Source: Rikenellaceae bacterium UBA1749 (GTDB lineage: Bacteria > Bacteroidota > Bacteroidia > Bacteroidales > Rikenellaceae). Taken from it: DNA of 25,423 bases. Positions 16,669 to 24,117 of the stretch are shown piece by piece. The position numbers were made by a program, and so were the translations under genes. The notes beneath the pieces were generated by a model. That model made no database searches. It saw only the letters and a program-made list of their open reading frames with translations, and was not told where the DNA came from. The stretch is taken from the NCBI GenBank assembly GCA_002315675.1, contig DCHP01000033.1, positions 1 to 25,423 on the forward strand, read 5' to 3'. How positions within the stretch are numbered: the stretch's first letter is position 1; each line of letters starts with the position of its first letter.

Positions 16669-18567
16669 CTACAATCCAAATAAAGACAATAAACAAATCA
16701 ATACAATAAACAAAAGAGCATGGAAGACATAATGATTTACCTTACCAGTTTGAATATATGCCAGCCTGGTTGTCCAATGATGCATCAGTCCAACCAACTG
16801 ACGTGTTATATTCCGAGAGATTCTGTCACTAATGCCATTGTTTCTGGTTTCATGGCGGACAAACAGTCCCTCATCTACAATTGGGGACAGAGATGTGTCC
16901 GCGGCCATTTCCCTCGATAGTTCAGATGAGAATGATGCAGCGCTATAATGAGTCATTGGCGATAAGTTATCAGCCCCGCATCCCCATGTCGGTTCCATTC
17001 TCCTGTTTGATTTCAATACTAGCAAGTCCTTAACCGAGAATATTATTCCAGCAATTAAGATTGTTATCAGCCCCAAAATGAAAATTGTCCATATCGTATG
17101 GGACATTATTTCCTTTCCTGAAATTTCAGATATCGCAAAAGTAATTTCTGACCTTCCAAATACAATCATTGTAAACAACGCACCTCCAATCAGGACAAAG
17201 AAACAAGAAATCATAGACCCGGCCTTCATCCAGATATCAACTTCTTCCGGAGTCTTCTTAAGTTGACGTCTTGGGTCTGAGAGCATAGCCCTTGAAAATG
17301 CTTTTGACATAGCCAAGATGGTAGTCCCTCCAATTAAAGCGAGTAGGATAAGACCGATTAGGGCTAATAGCACATCCTGTCTAAGTGTAAATGCAGAGAA
17401 AATCCCACCCAGTAGAACAAACTCTCCCGCGAATCCTGCAAATGGAGGAATAGCTATAGCAGATAAGGAAGCTAACAGGAATAAAGTCCCGGTTATCGGC
17501 ATCTTTTTCAAAAGTCCGCCAAGCGCATCAAGATTCAATGTCCCTGCTGAATGCTGAATTGCTCCGGCATTCATAAAAAGCAAGGATTTGAATGAACTAT
17601 GGCATAACATATGTATTAGCGCCCCTGAATATCCACAGAAAGCAAGAATGGAACTACCAGTTGCTTTACCAATGGCACCTATTCCTATTGCAATCAATAT
17701 CACGCCCATATTATCAATTGAACTGTAGGCCAGAAGACGCTTGAGATGGGATTCGCCTGCTGAACGATAAACTCCGTATAACGCAGTAACAGCCCCAAAT
17801 GCAAAAAGAATGATTCCGGTCGTCAGTATATCGGATGCACCTAAAGTTGCGCGGAAAATTCCATAGATACCCATATTCAACATTGCCGCGGACATCAGTG
17901 CAGAGACATGACTTGGAGCCGCAGGGTGTGCAACAGGTAACCACCCATGCATCGGGAAAACTCCGACTTTTATTCCGAAACCTGCAAAGAACAGCAGCCA
18001 TACATATATCGGCATTGCCCCATAACCCATCAATCCTTGATTTGCGGGAAGAAGATAAAATCCAAAAAGCAGGAAGAAGAATCCGACATGCATCAGAACC
18101 AGATAACCTAAGGCTGCATGTAGGATTTTTCTTGATTCATCAGCGTTCCAAAGAACCAGAACAAACGATGACAAAGACATCAACTCCCAAGAAAACAGAA
18201 ACCCCGTCTTACTGTCAGCAGACAACACTCCTACCATAGAGAAGAACAGCAGAACAAAACTGAAAAAATGAACGGCAAATTCCAATCTGGATTTGTGGTT
18301 TAAATATTCCTTTATATACCCACATGAATAAACAGAAGAAGCACAAGCCACAATGACTACTGAAATTGCAAACAATGATGCAAGTGGGGTAAACTGTACA
18401 CCAAATGGCAAATCAAATGAATACAACGAATTCAGGACTCCCAAAATTACTCTGATAGATCCAAGTATTATCACTGCGCATGAAAAAAATCCAATGTATT
18501 TCTTGGGAATTACAAATAGCAACAATGCCAGTGATGGCAATAATATCTGAAATAAACTTTCAATCAT
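16669..18567 (-). CDS. hyfB: Hydrogenase-4 component B-like antiporter-type subunit (NuoL/M/N family)
   Basis: A 632-residue protein with about fourteen to sixteen membrane segments, related to the Mrp-antiporter-like subunits NuoL, NuoM and NuoN. The key ion-path residues are present: Glu128 in LFSWELMSLS (TM5) and Lys200 in FGIKVGVFPMHGWLPVAHPA (TM7), with PSHVSALMSAAMLNMGIYGI following. The long C-terminal extension with EPTWGCGADNLSPMTHYSA is typical of HyfB rather than NuoL. It heads a compact hyfB-hyfC-hyfE set on the minus strand. A 43-residue reading frame just upstream overlaps its first codons by eight bases, suggesting translational coupling. No HyfF, HyfG or HyfI gene is in the window. 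Confidence 0.9.
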   Translation of the reverse strand: MIESLFQILLPSLALLLFVIPKKYIGFFSCAVIILGSIRVILGVLNSLYSFDLPFGVQFTPLASLFAISVVIVACASSVYSCGYIKEYLNHKSRLEFAVHFFSFVLLFFSMVGVLSADSKTGFLFSWELMSLSSFVLVLWNADESRKILHAALGYLVLMHVGFFFLLFGFYLLPANQGLMGYGAMPIYVWLLFFAGFGIKVGVFPMHGWLPVAHPAAPSHVSALMSAAMLNMGIYGIFRATLGASDILTTGIILFAFGAVTALYGVYRSAGESHLKRLLAYSSIDNMGVILIAIGIGAIGKATGSSILAFCGYSGALIHMLCHSSFKSLLFMNAGAIQHSAGTLNLDALGGLLKKMPITGTLFLLASLSAIAIPPFAGFAGEFVLLGGIFSAFTLRQDVLLALIGLILLALIGGTTILAMSKAFSRAMLSDPRRQLKKTPEEVDIWMKAGSMISCFFVLIGGALFTMIVFGRSEITFAISEISGKEIMSHTIWTIFILGLITILIAGIIFSVKDLLVLKSNRRMEPTWGCGADNLSPMTHYSAASFSSELSREMAADTSLSPIVDEGLFVRHETRNNGISDRISRNITRQLVGLMHHWTTRLAYIQTGKVNHYVFHALLFIVLICLLSLFGL

Positions 18568-18691
18568 CTATTCTGTTTACCGAAATTATCTTTGAATCAA
18601 CTGGAAAGTATGTTTTGTTGCTTTTACCACCGACACAGGTCTCTGTAATGGAGGTGTTACTCAATTTTGAAACTACTTCAAGTGGATTCAT
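18560..18691 (-). CDS. Possible 43-residue small protein overlapping hyfB
   Basis: A short reading frame beginning MNPLEVVSKLSNTSITETCV and ending KIISVNRIDD. I do not recognise it. It has no membrane segment, one Cys, and a mixed polar composition. It lies between rsmE (36 bases upstream) and hyfB, and its TGA overlaps the hyfB ATG region by eight bases (GATGATTGA). That is the sort of overlap seen in translationally coupled pairs. It could be a genuine small protein of the Hyf unit, a leader peptide controlling hyfB, or chance in an AT-rich gap. No promoter box precedes it clearly. Confidence 0.4.
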   Translation of the reverse strand: MNPLEVVSKLSNTSITETCVGGKSNKTYFPVDSKIISVNRIDD

Positions 18692-18727
18692 CTTTATTAA
18701 ACTAAAATATTGTATCTAATTGATTTT

Positions 18728-19435
18728 CTAATTAATAATGGAGGCCAGAGCTACAGCCCATACGCCCGCCGTTTCCGTACGAAGTCTGCTTTCTCCGAAA
18801 GTGACAGGAATAAAACCTTTATCTCTTGCCAATTTTACTTCTCTTTCAGAAAAATCACCTTCCGGACCTATCAAAATGGTATAATTGCCACCCTTCTTCA
18901 TTAATTCCTTAATTGAGGAACGAAATTCATTTTCATCACAATGAGCAATGAAAAGAGACTCACCCTTATCAAAATTTTCGTTCAACAAATCATCAATATC
19001 TATCATTTCATCCAGAACAGGCATTGACGACTTCATTGATTGCTTTACAGCAGAGCGAAGTATTTTTTTAGAGCGGTCCATTTTCACAATTTTTCTTTCT
19101 GAATGATCTGTACAAATAGGAGTTATTCTGTCAATACCTATTTCAACTGATTTTTCAAGGAACCATTCATAACGGTCTATATTTTTAGTAGGTGCAAGAC
19201 AGACTCTTAGACTATAGTTTCTTTTTCCCCAGTCAGGAAAGCTTTCAACAATATTTGCAGAAATGGAATCCTTTGAAATGAAATCAATAGCAGCTTTATG
19301 CATTACTCCATCAAGTGATGTAACAAGAATTTCATCTCCTGTTTTCATTCTAAGGACTTTTACTGCATGCTGAACCTCCTCTGCGGAAATCACAGCCGAA
19401 TTTCCTTCTATTTTATCTGCAAGAAACAAAAACAT
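18728..19435 (-). CDS. rsmE: 16S rRNA m3U1498 methyltransferase RsmE
   Basis: Methylates N3 of U1498 in 16S rRNA using S-adenosylmethionine. The 235 residues show an N-terminal PUA-like domain (EEVQHAVKVLRMKTGDEILV) and a C-terminal SPOUT trefoil-knot domain. The latter has CLAPTKNIDRYEWFLEKSVE, then IGIDRITPICTDHSERK, then ILIGPEGDFSEREV and FGESRLRTETAG, the SAM-binding knot. The start codon lies 26 bases after an exact -7 box. It is the first gene of the minus-strand run leading into the hyf genes and is divergent from the HzsA-like gene. Confidence 0.95.
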   Translation of the reverse strand: MFLFLADKIEGNSAVISAEEVQHAVKVLRMKTGDEILVTSLDGVMHKAAIDFISKDSISANIVESFPDWGKRNYSLRVCLAPTKNIDRYEWFLEKSVEIGIDRITPICTDHSERKIVKMDRSKKILRSAVKQSMKSSMPVLDEMIDIDDLLNENFDKGESLFIAHCDENEFRSSIKELMKKGGNYTILIGPEGDFSEREVKLARDKGFIPVTFGESRLRTETAGVWAVALASIIN

Positions 19436-19449
19436 AGCAAAAAAAATCG

Positions 19450-19457
19450 TATCTTCG
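19450..19457 (+). promoter_or_regulatory. -7-like box for the HzsA-like gene
   Basis: TATCTTCG differs from TAnnTTTG at one position and lies 27 bases before the ATG at 19484. It overlaps the region where the divergent rsmE transcript should start. No -33 TTTG is evident, so support is moderate. Confidence 0.4.
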
Positions 19458-19460
19458 TTG

Positions 19461-19468
19461 CAAAGTTA
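19461..19468 (-). promoter_or_regulatory. -7 box for rsmE and downstream genes
   Basis: On the minus strand this reads TAACTTTG, an exact TAnnTTTG match, 26 bases before the rsmE ATG at 19435. It is the only clear promoter for the long minus-strand run through hyfBCE to the TIGR02757 gene. Confidence 0.6.
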
Positions 19469-19483
19469 CTTAAATAATCGTCA

Positions 19484-21772
19484 ATGATAATGAAAAAAAA
19501 CACTCTGGTATTATTGATAATACTTTCAACACTATTTATTACATCAGCCCAAGAACTTTCCGAAAAGAGTATCAATGTACTGAAAGGCAAGAAGATACTA
19601 TACATAGAAAGAAACCAGTACCTACAGGACCACCACAATACTGCAACCATGTTTCAAACATGTGAAATCAACACCTCCAAATTTAATGGTGGAAGTGCGA
19701 TGCGCATATATGACTTTGATACAAAAACCATAACTACAGTTTTGGAGTCAAAGGATGGTGTCATCCGTGACCCAGAGTTATCCTATGATGCTACAAAAAT
19801 TATTTTTTCAATGCGCAAAAATATTCAGGACGACTACCATATCTACGAAATAGGTATTGACGGAAATGGCCTAAGACAATTGACTTTTGGGAACAGGATA
19901 TCCGACATAGATCCAGTTTATCTGCCAAATGGCGATATAATATTCAGTGCTTCAAGACAGCCTAAATATTGTATGTGCAACCGACATATCATGTGCAATC
20001 TTTATAGAATGCACCCTGACGGAAGCGGTATGATTCAACTTGGAGTCAACACCCTTATGGATGGTCATTCCACCATAATGGAAAATGGACTTGTACTATA
20101 TGACAGATGGGAATATGTAGACAGAAACTTTGGTGATGCCCAGGGGCTTTGGACTGTTAATCCTGATGGTACAAAGCATGCAATATATTATGGCAATAAC
20201 ACTTGTACTCCTGGAGCGATAATTGATGGCAGACAGATTCCCGGGACCGACCTCGTTGCCTGTACTTTCAGTTCCTGCCATGATTTACCATGGGGAGCTG
20301 TTGCCATTCTGGATAGAAAAAAAGGAGTTGACGGAGAAGCTCCGGTTAAATGGATTTTACCAAACGAAGCAAGAGATGTTGTTGACCGTGGACATATTGA
20401 TTCATACATAGGTCTGAAAAATATGTATGAGGATCCATTTCCGATTGATTCATGCAATCTTCTTGTTTCAGAGACTTTCTTTCATAATAGAGCCGGAAAC
20501 CAGCCTTCATCATCCTTGTCCGGAATTTTCATAGTTGCTACAGATGGACGAGATGAATTGGTTCTGAAAGGTGAAAAGTCATTGTTCGACCCAATGATTA
20601 TTGCACCAAGGAAACGCCCTGCCATGATTCCTGACATGAGAGATGACAGTAAAAACTCAGGTATTTTCTATGTACAGAATGTTTACGAAGGTACTCACAT
20701 GAAAGGCGTTGAACCAGGAAGTGTGAAATACATAAGAGTTGTTGAAACAAGAGAGAAAAGGACATGGACTCATGGTTGCTGGGGCGGCCAGGGAGAACAG
20801 GCTCCAGGAGTCAACTGGCATGATTTTGAAGTAAAACGTATTATCGGAGAAACCACAGTTAACGAAGATGGTTCTGTATGTTTCGAAGCACCAGCAAATT
20901 TATTCTTCTACTTCCAGCTTCTAGACAAGGATAAGAAAATGATTCAATCTATGCGAAGCGGAACAATGTTGATGCCAGGCGAAATAAACGGATGTATAGG
21001 TTGCCATGAAGACAGATTATCAGCACCTCTTAACGCATCTGCCATGAAAATCAAACCGGTTAAATTAACGCCATGGAATGGAGAGAAAGAACCACGCAAT
21101 TTCTCATACAAGGAAAGAGTTCAGCCAATTTTTGACAAAAAATGCCTGAAATGTCATGATTTTGATTCAGAGAACAGAGACAAACTGGTTCTTGCAGGAG
21201 ACCTAAATATGTTCTTTAATGCTTCCTACATCAACCTATATGTCAAAAATATGATTCATGAAGTCGGAGGTGGTCCTGCAAGTATTCAGCTGCCATATAC
21301 GTGGGGGTCACATGCAAGCAAGTTAACAAAAGTCATTGATTCTGAGCATCACGGAGTAAAACTAAAGAAAGCTGAAAAAGAGATGCTTTATACATGGATG
21401 GACATTAACGGAGTCTATTATCCAACATATGAAACCTCGTTTGAGAATCTTTCAGGCCGTTCTCCTTTGAATAAAGTCGAAACCGATTCACTTATCAGAC
21501 TGGTAAATATCAACTTCTATGGACTTAATAACCATCGTAGAAAAATGACTGCCCAGATTTCATTTGACAGACCAGAGAAAAGTCCATGCCTTGATGGAAT
21601 CAAAGATGATAAAGAAAGTTATAATAAAGCTATTGAAATCATAAAGATTGGAAAGAAACGTTTGGAAGAGACTCCAAGAGGAGATATTGAAAATAACATC
21701 GTACTCCTTCCTGCTTTACAGGATCAGTTGGACAATTATATGAGAGTAATGAAAATGAGGGAAAGTGAATAA
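19484..21772 (+). CDS. Secreted PD40/HzsA-like protein with two haem c motifs
   Basis: A 762-residue exported protein with a Sec signal peptide ending near TSAQ (residues 1-24). Residues 80-260 show TolB/PD40 propeller repeats (IRDPELSYDATKIIFSMRK; ISDIDPVYLPNGDIIFSASR). The middle has Cys-rich segments (CMCNRHIMCN; FSSCHDLPWGAV). Two CXXCH haem c motifs follow: CIGCH at 504-508, continuing EDR, and CLKCH at 554-558 in a short cytochrome-like segment (RVQPIFDKKCLKCHDF). This architecture matches proteins related to the hydrazine synthase alpha subunit (HZS_alpha middle domain), found widely outside anammox bacteria and of unknown function. Hydrazine synthesis is not implied. If haem is attached, it would be a periplasmic or surface redox protein. 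An outer-membrane barrel gene follows after 30 bases. Confidence 0.78.
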   Translation: MIMKKNTLVLLIILSTLFITSAQELSEKSINVLKGKKILYIERNQYLQDHHNTATMFQTCEINTSKFNGGSAMRIYDFDTKTITTVLESKDGVIRDPELSYDATKIIFSMRKNIQDDYHIYEIGIDGNGLRQLTFGNRISDIDPVYLPNGDIIFSASRQPKYCMCNRHIMCNLYRMHPDGSGMIQLGVNTLMDGHSTIMENGLVLYDRWEYVDRNFGDAQGLWTVNPDGTKHAIYYGNNTCTPGAIIDGRQIPGTDLVACTFSSCHDLPWGAVAILDRKKGVDGEAPVKWILPNEARDVVDRGHIDSYIGLKNMYEDPFPIDSCNLLVSETFFHNRAGNQPSSSLSGIFIVATDGRDELVLKGEKSLFDPMIIAPRKRPAMIPDMRDDSKNSGIFYVQNVYEGTHMKGVEPGSVKYIRVVETREKRTWTHGCWGGQGEQAPGVNWHDFEVKRIIGETTVNEDGSVCFEAPANLFFYFQLLDKDKKMIQSMRSGTMLMPGEINGCIGCHEDRLSAPLNASAMKIKPVKLTPWNGEKEPRNFSYKERVQPIFDKKCLKCHDFDSENRDKLVLAGDLNMFFNASYINLYVKNMIHEVGGGPASIQLPYTWGSHASKLTKVIDSEHHGVKLKKAEKEMLYTWMDINGVYYPTYETSFENLSGRSPLNKVETDSLIRLVNINFYGLNNHRRKMTAQISFDRPEKSPCLDGIKDDKESYNKAIEIIKIGKKRLEETPRGDIENNIVLLPALQDQLDNYMRVMKMRESE

Positions 21773-21802
21773 TCTAAAGGAATTTATATGATTTGGGAAA
21801 AT

Positions 21803-22429
21803 ATGAAAAAAATAATTTTAGTTGTTTTATGCTTTGCTTCGTGCCTTACAGCCGGAGCTCAGGGATTTCATTTTGGCGCACAGACTTCACTTAACATATC
21901 AAACATTACCAATATGGGTAGTGAGATAGTTCAGAATACTGAACCAAAGGCAAAGACCGGACTTGCGATAGGCGGTTATGCTGAGTACTCCTTCGGCAGA
22001 GTATTTTCACTACAGGCAGATTTAATGTATTCAAGACAAGGTGTTTCATTGGGATCAGCATATCTTGACCCAACCGACCCTGCAAGCTATCTTACTGAAG
22101 AACCCGGAAAAGTTAAGATTAAAACACATTATATCAATGTACCATTAAAAGCAAAATTCACATATGAGGATAAGGTATTTGCATATCTGGGACCTCAGAT
22201 TGGATTTTGTCTGGGCGGTAAAAGAAAAAAAGACAATAGTTCTGTAAACATCAATTCCGAGTTAAACACCATTGATTGTGGACTGATTATGGGTGCGGGC
22301 TGGCAATTTGACTTCGGTCTGAATCTCGGGCTCAGCTATTATCTTGGTTTTGACAACGTTTTCAAGGAAGTTGGCAATACTTCAAAAAACAGAGTGTTCG
22401 CCATAACAGCAGGCTGGAGAATCCAATAA
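21803..22429 (+). CDS. Small outer-membrane beta-barrel protein (OMP_b-brl_2 type)
   Basis: A 208-residue protein with a signal peptide (MKKIILVVLCFASCLTAGAQ) and alternating hydrophobic beta strands such as FHFGAQTSLNIS, YAEYSFGRVFSLQADLMYSR and HYINVPLKAKFTYEDKVFAY. It ends in an aromatic-flanked strand (VFAITAGWRIQ) of the kind recognised by BamA. This is the common Bacteroidota porin-family or PF13568-like barrel; function is unknown. I start at the ATG giving MKKIIL; an ATG five codons upstream is possible but spoils the signal peptide. It lies just after the HzsA-like gene and is probably co-transcribed, so it could anchor or serve that protein. Confidence 0.8.
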   Translation: MKKIILVVLCFASCLTAGAQGFHFGAQTSLNISNITNMGSEIVQNTEPKAKTGLAIGGYAEYSFGRVFSLQADLMYSRQGVSLGSAYLDPTDPASYLTEEPGKVKIKTHYINVPLKAKFTYEDKVFAYLGPQIGFCLGGKRKKDNSSVNINSELNTIDCGLIMGAGWQFDFGLNLGLSYYLGFDNVFKEVGNTSKNRVFAITAGWRIQ

Positions 22430-22460
22430 TCAATTAGAATGCCTTGTTTCAAAAAAAAAT

Positions 22461-22579
22461 ATTATTGACCCTACTTGAAAGTCCAAATATTGAGAAACAC
22501 CCCTATTACAGAGGCATGCATTAGTGGTAAAAACTACATAACTTACTTTTTCAAGTAGGATTATTCTTGTCAATAATCC
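22461..22579. repeat. Interrupted inverted repeat with a competing local hairpin
   Basis: The left arm (22461-22482) carries ATTATTGAC followed by CCTACTTGA. The right arm (22545-22577) carries TCAAGTAGG, then a nine-base insertion, then GTCAATAAT, so both nine-base blocks pair perfectly. The insertion creates a second, local hairpin, GGATTATT/AATAATCC with a six-base loop at 22558-22579. It uses the same bases and so excludes part of the long-range pairing. This could be a remnant of a small palindromic element or an RNA that switches between folds. Confidence 0.55.
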
Positions 22580-22636
22580 AATAGTTTGATTTATAATCCG
22601 AAGATTAAGAATACTCAAGTTTCGCAAGTAGAAATC

Positions 22637-22831
22637 AGACATTTCGCGAAGCGGGTTAGCCTCAGTCCTGGTCGGACAGGAACTACGTTGTAGGAGAATT
22701 CATAGACACTCCGTGGTGGTGTCCAAGCTGCGGACTGTGATTAAAAGGACCTAAATGTCCAGTGTCTCTGTCATCAAACCTCCCGACAACATTGGCGATG
22801 GGCACATTACAAATCGGGCAAAAAGTCCGAC
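22637..22831. ncRNA. Candidate structured RNA, strand and ends uncertain
   Basis: A GC-rich block in an AT-rich gap with several complementary pairs: GACATTT near 22637 with AAATGTC near 22753, CAGTCC near 22663 with GGACTG near 22732, and GTCGGAC near 22671 with GTCCGAC near 22825. Local hairpins include TCCTG/CAGGA, CTAC/GTAG and GACAC/GTGTC. Some exclude each other. The start (TTCGCGAAGCGGG) faintly recalls the 5' half of 6S RNA, but I cannot show the 6S closing stem and bubble. It could instead be a decayed gene fragment. Confidence 0.3.
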
Positions 22832-22905
22832 AAGAATTATCTCTTAAATGGGATAAAAGAAAAAAACATGAAAATAAACATTCAAATCATTATAATTAAG
22901 CAAGT

Positions 22906-22913
22906 TATACTTG
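22906..22913 (+). promoter_or_regulatory. -7-like box for the metallophosphoesterase gene
   Basis: TATACTTG differs from TAnnTTTG at one position and would give a 5' leader of about 65 bases before the ATG at 22986. A second one-mismatch box, AATATTTG, lies nearer the gene at about 22946. Neither has a clear -33 partner. Confidence 0.35.
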
Positions 22914-22985
22914 CGAAACTTCAGTAAGAATATATCAGTCTTCGGAATATTTGTTAAATCAAAGAAATTACAGCAAAAATTACAC

Positions 22986-23978
22986 ATGAAAAGGTTATTA
23001 ATACTATTTGCAATTATCTCCCAATTCTCATGTTCTTCCAACAATAAAGATAGCATATCCGTGAAGTTCAACGAGAACGGAACATTCAAAATTGTCCAGT
23101 TTACAGACACACATTATGTTCCAGGGAACCAAAAATCAACCAGAGCGGATTCCGTTATTAAACTACTGATTGAAACTGAGAAACCGGATCTAATAGTATT
23201 TACAGGCGATCAGGTTTACGGCAGACCTGTAGAAGAAGCGTTGGATCGACAATTCAGCATTGTTGATGAGCATAATATACCTTTCATCTACACTTTCGGA
23301 AATCATGACAGAGAGCAGAAGATGAGTGGTATGGAAATACTGAAAATAGCAAAACAATACAAGGGTTTTTTGTTGGATTATCCGGAAGATACAACATTAG
23401 GCATAACATATGGATACCTTCCAATACTCTCTTCAAAATGTGACAGCACTGCATCTGTTATATATATATTTGACTCAAGAGATTACTCTACACTCAAGGA
23501 AAACGATGTAAAAGGATACGGATGGATGCCTTTCGGCCAGATCAACTGGTACACAAAAATCAGTGAAAGTTTCACGAAGTCCAACAATGGAAAACCAGTT
23601 CCTTCAATTGCATTTTTCCACATTCCACTTCCTGAATACAAGGAAGCAATTGAAACAGGGGCACCATATGTCGGAACATATCAAGAAAAGGTCTGCTCTC
23701 CGGCAATCAACAGCGGTCTGTTTACAAGAATGCTTGAGAACAAAGATGTGTTTGCAACGTTTGTAGGACATGATCATGACAATAATTATACTGTTTTCTG
23801 GAAAGGTATGTGCTTGAGTTATGGGAACTTCTCCGGAGGTGACACTGAATACAATCACATTCCCGCCGGTGCAAGAGTCATTGAACTTCACGAAGGCAAA
23901 CAGGAACTTAAGACCTGGATACACCTCCTAAATGGAGAAATCAAGGATGAAGTAACACTACCAAATTATTTCAAATAA
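22986..23978 (+). CDS. Exported calcineurin-like metallophosphoesterase (Dcr2-like), probable lipoprotein
   Basis: A 330-residue hydrolase of phosphomono- or diesters with a two-metal centre. The metal-binding motifs are complete: DTH (41-43), GDQ with Asp75, GNHD (105-108), His212 in FFHIPLPEY, and GHDH (261-264) followed by DNN. The spacing and the FFHIPLPE block resemble the Dcr2/PAP29 group; the substrate is unknown. The N terminus is a signal peptide ending SQFSC with lipidation candidate Cys16. The acidic run that marks surface-exposed Bacteroidota lipoproteins is absent, so it is probably periplasmic. I use the ATG at 22986; reading from an upstream TTG would put a non-hydrophobic stretch before the signal peptide. 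It stands alone between non-coding regions. Confidence 0.87.
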   Translation: MKRLLILFAIISQFSCSSNNKDSISVKFNENGTFKIVQFTDTHYVPGNQKSTRADSVIKLLIETEKPDLIVFTGDQVYGRPVEEALDRQFSIVDEHNIPFIYTFGNHDREQKMSGMEILKIAKQYKGFLLDYPEDTTLGITYGYLPILSSKCDSTASVIYIFDSRDYSTLKENDVKGYGWMPFGQINWYTKISESFTKSNNGKPVPSIAFFHIPLPEYKEAIETGAPYVGTYQEKVCSPAINSGLFTRMLENKDVFATFVGHDHDNNYTVFWKGMCLSYGNFSGGDTEYNHIPAGARVIELHEGKQELKTWIHLLNGEIKDEVTLPNYFK

Positions 23979-24117
23979 ATCCTTACAGACGGTCAATTTC
24001 ACAATTTTCTTCCGATAATGGTGAAATACTATAGATATAGGAAAGAAAAAACTTCCTACGCAGAAATACCCAGCAAATTGCCTGGAATTAACAGTATTTA
24101 CTTTGTAAATAAAGGCC

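Larger units (their letters stand above)
22430..22985. other. Long non-coding region with two structured blocks
   Basis: No convincing gene was found in these 556 bases. The first part (22440-22640) is AT-rich and holds a long inverted repeat. From about 22641 the GC content rises to roughly 54 per cent over 100 bases by my count, against about 30 per cent over 22441-22500, and many short stems can be drawn. The last 100 bases before the phosphoesterase gene return to AT-rich and carry its likely promoter. The structured blocks are listed separately. Confidence 0.6.

Noticed and set aside
17835..18239. Plus-strand frame of 134 codons
   Set aside because: It is antisense to hyfB and follows from the codon bias of that membrane protein.
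19484..21772. Hydrazine synthase or anammox capacity
   Set aside because: The protein only resembles the alpha subunit; no HzsB, HzsC or hydrazine dehydrogenase gene is present and such relatives occur widely outside anammox bacteria.
22637..22760. Possible 6S RNA
   Set aside because: Only a short resemblance near TTCGCGAAGCGGG to the E. coli 6S 5' half was seen; the long closing stem and central bubble could not be drawn at the right spacing.
22683..22886. Open frame of about 67 codons on the minus strand with a CPIC motif and a GHHHG stretch
   Set aside because: It looks protein-like (rubredoxin-like CPICNVP), but it has no start codon until its last six codons and lies in the GC-rich structured block. 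At most it is a decayed fragment.
22844..23110. Minus-strand frame of 88 codons
   Set aside because: It overlaps the start of the metallophosphoesterase gene antisense and has no recognisable features.
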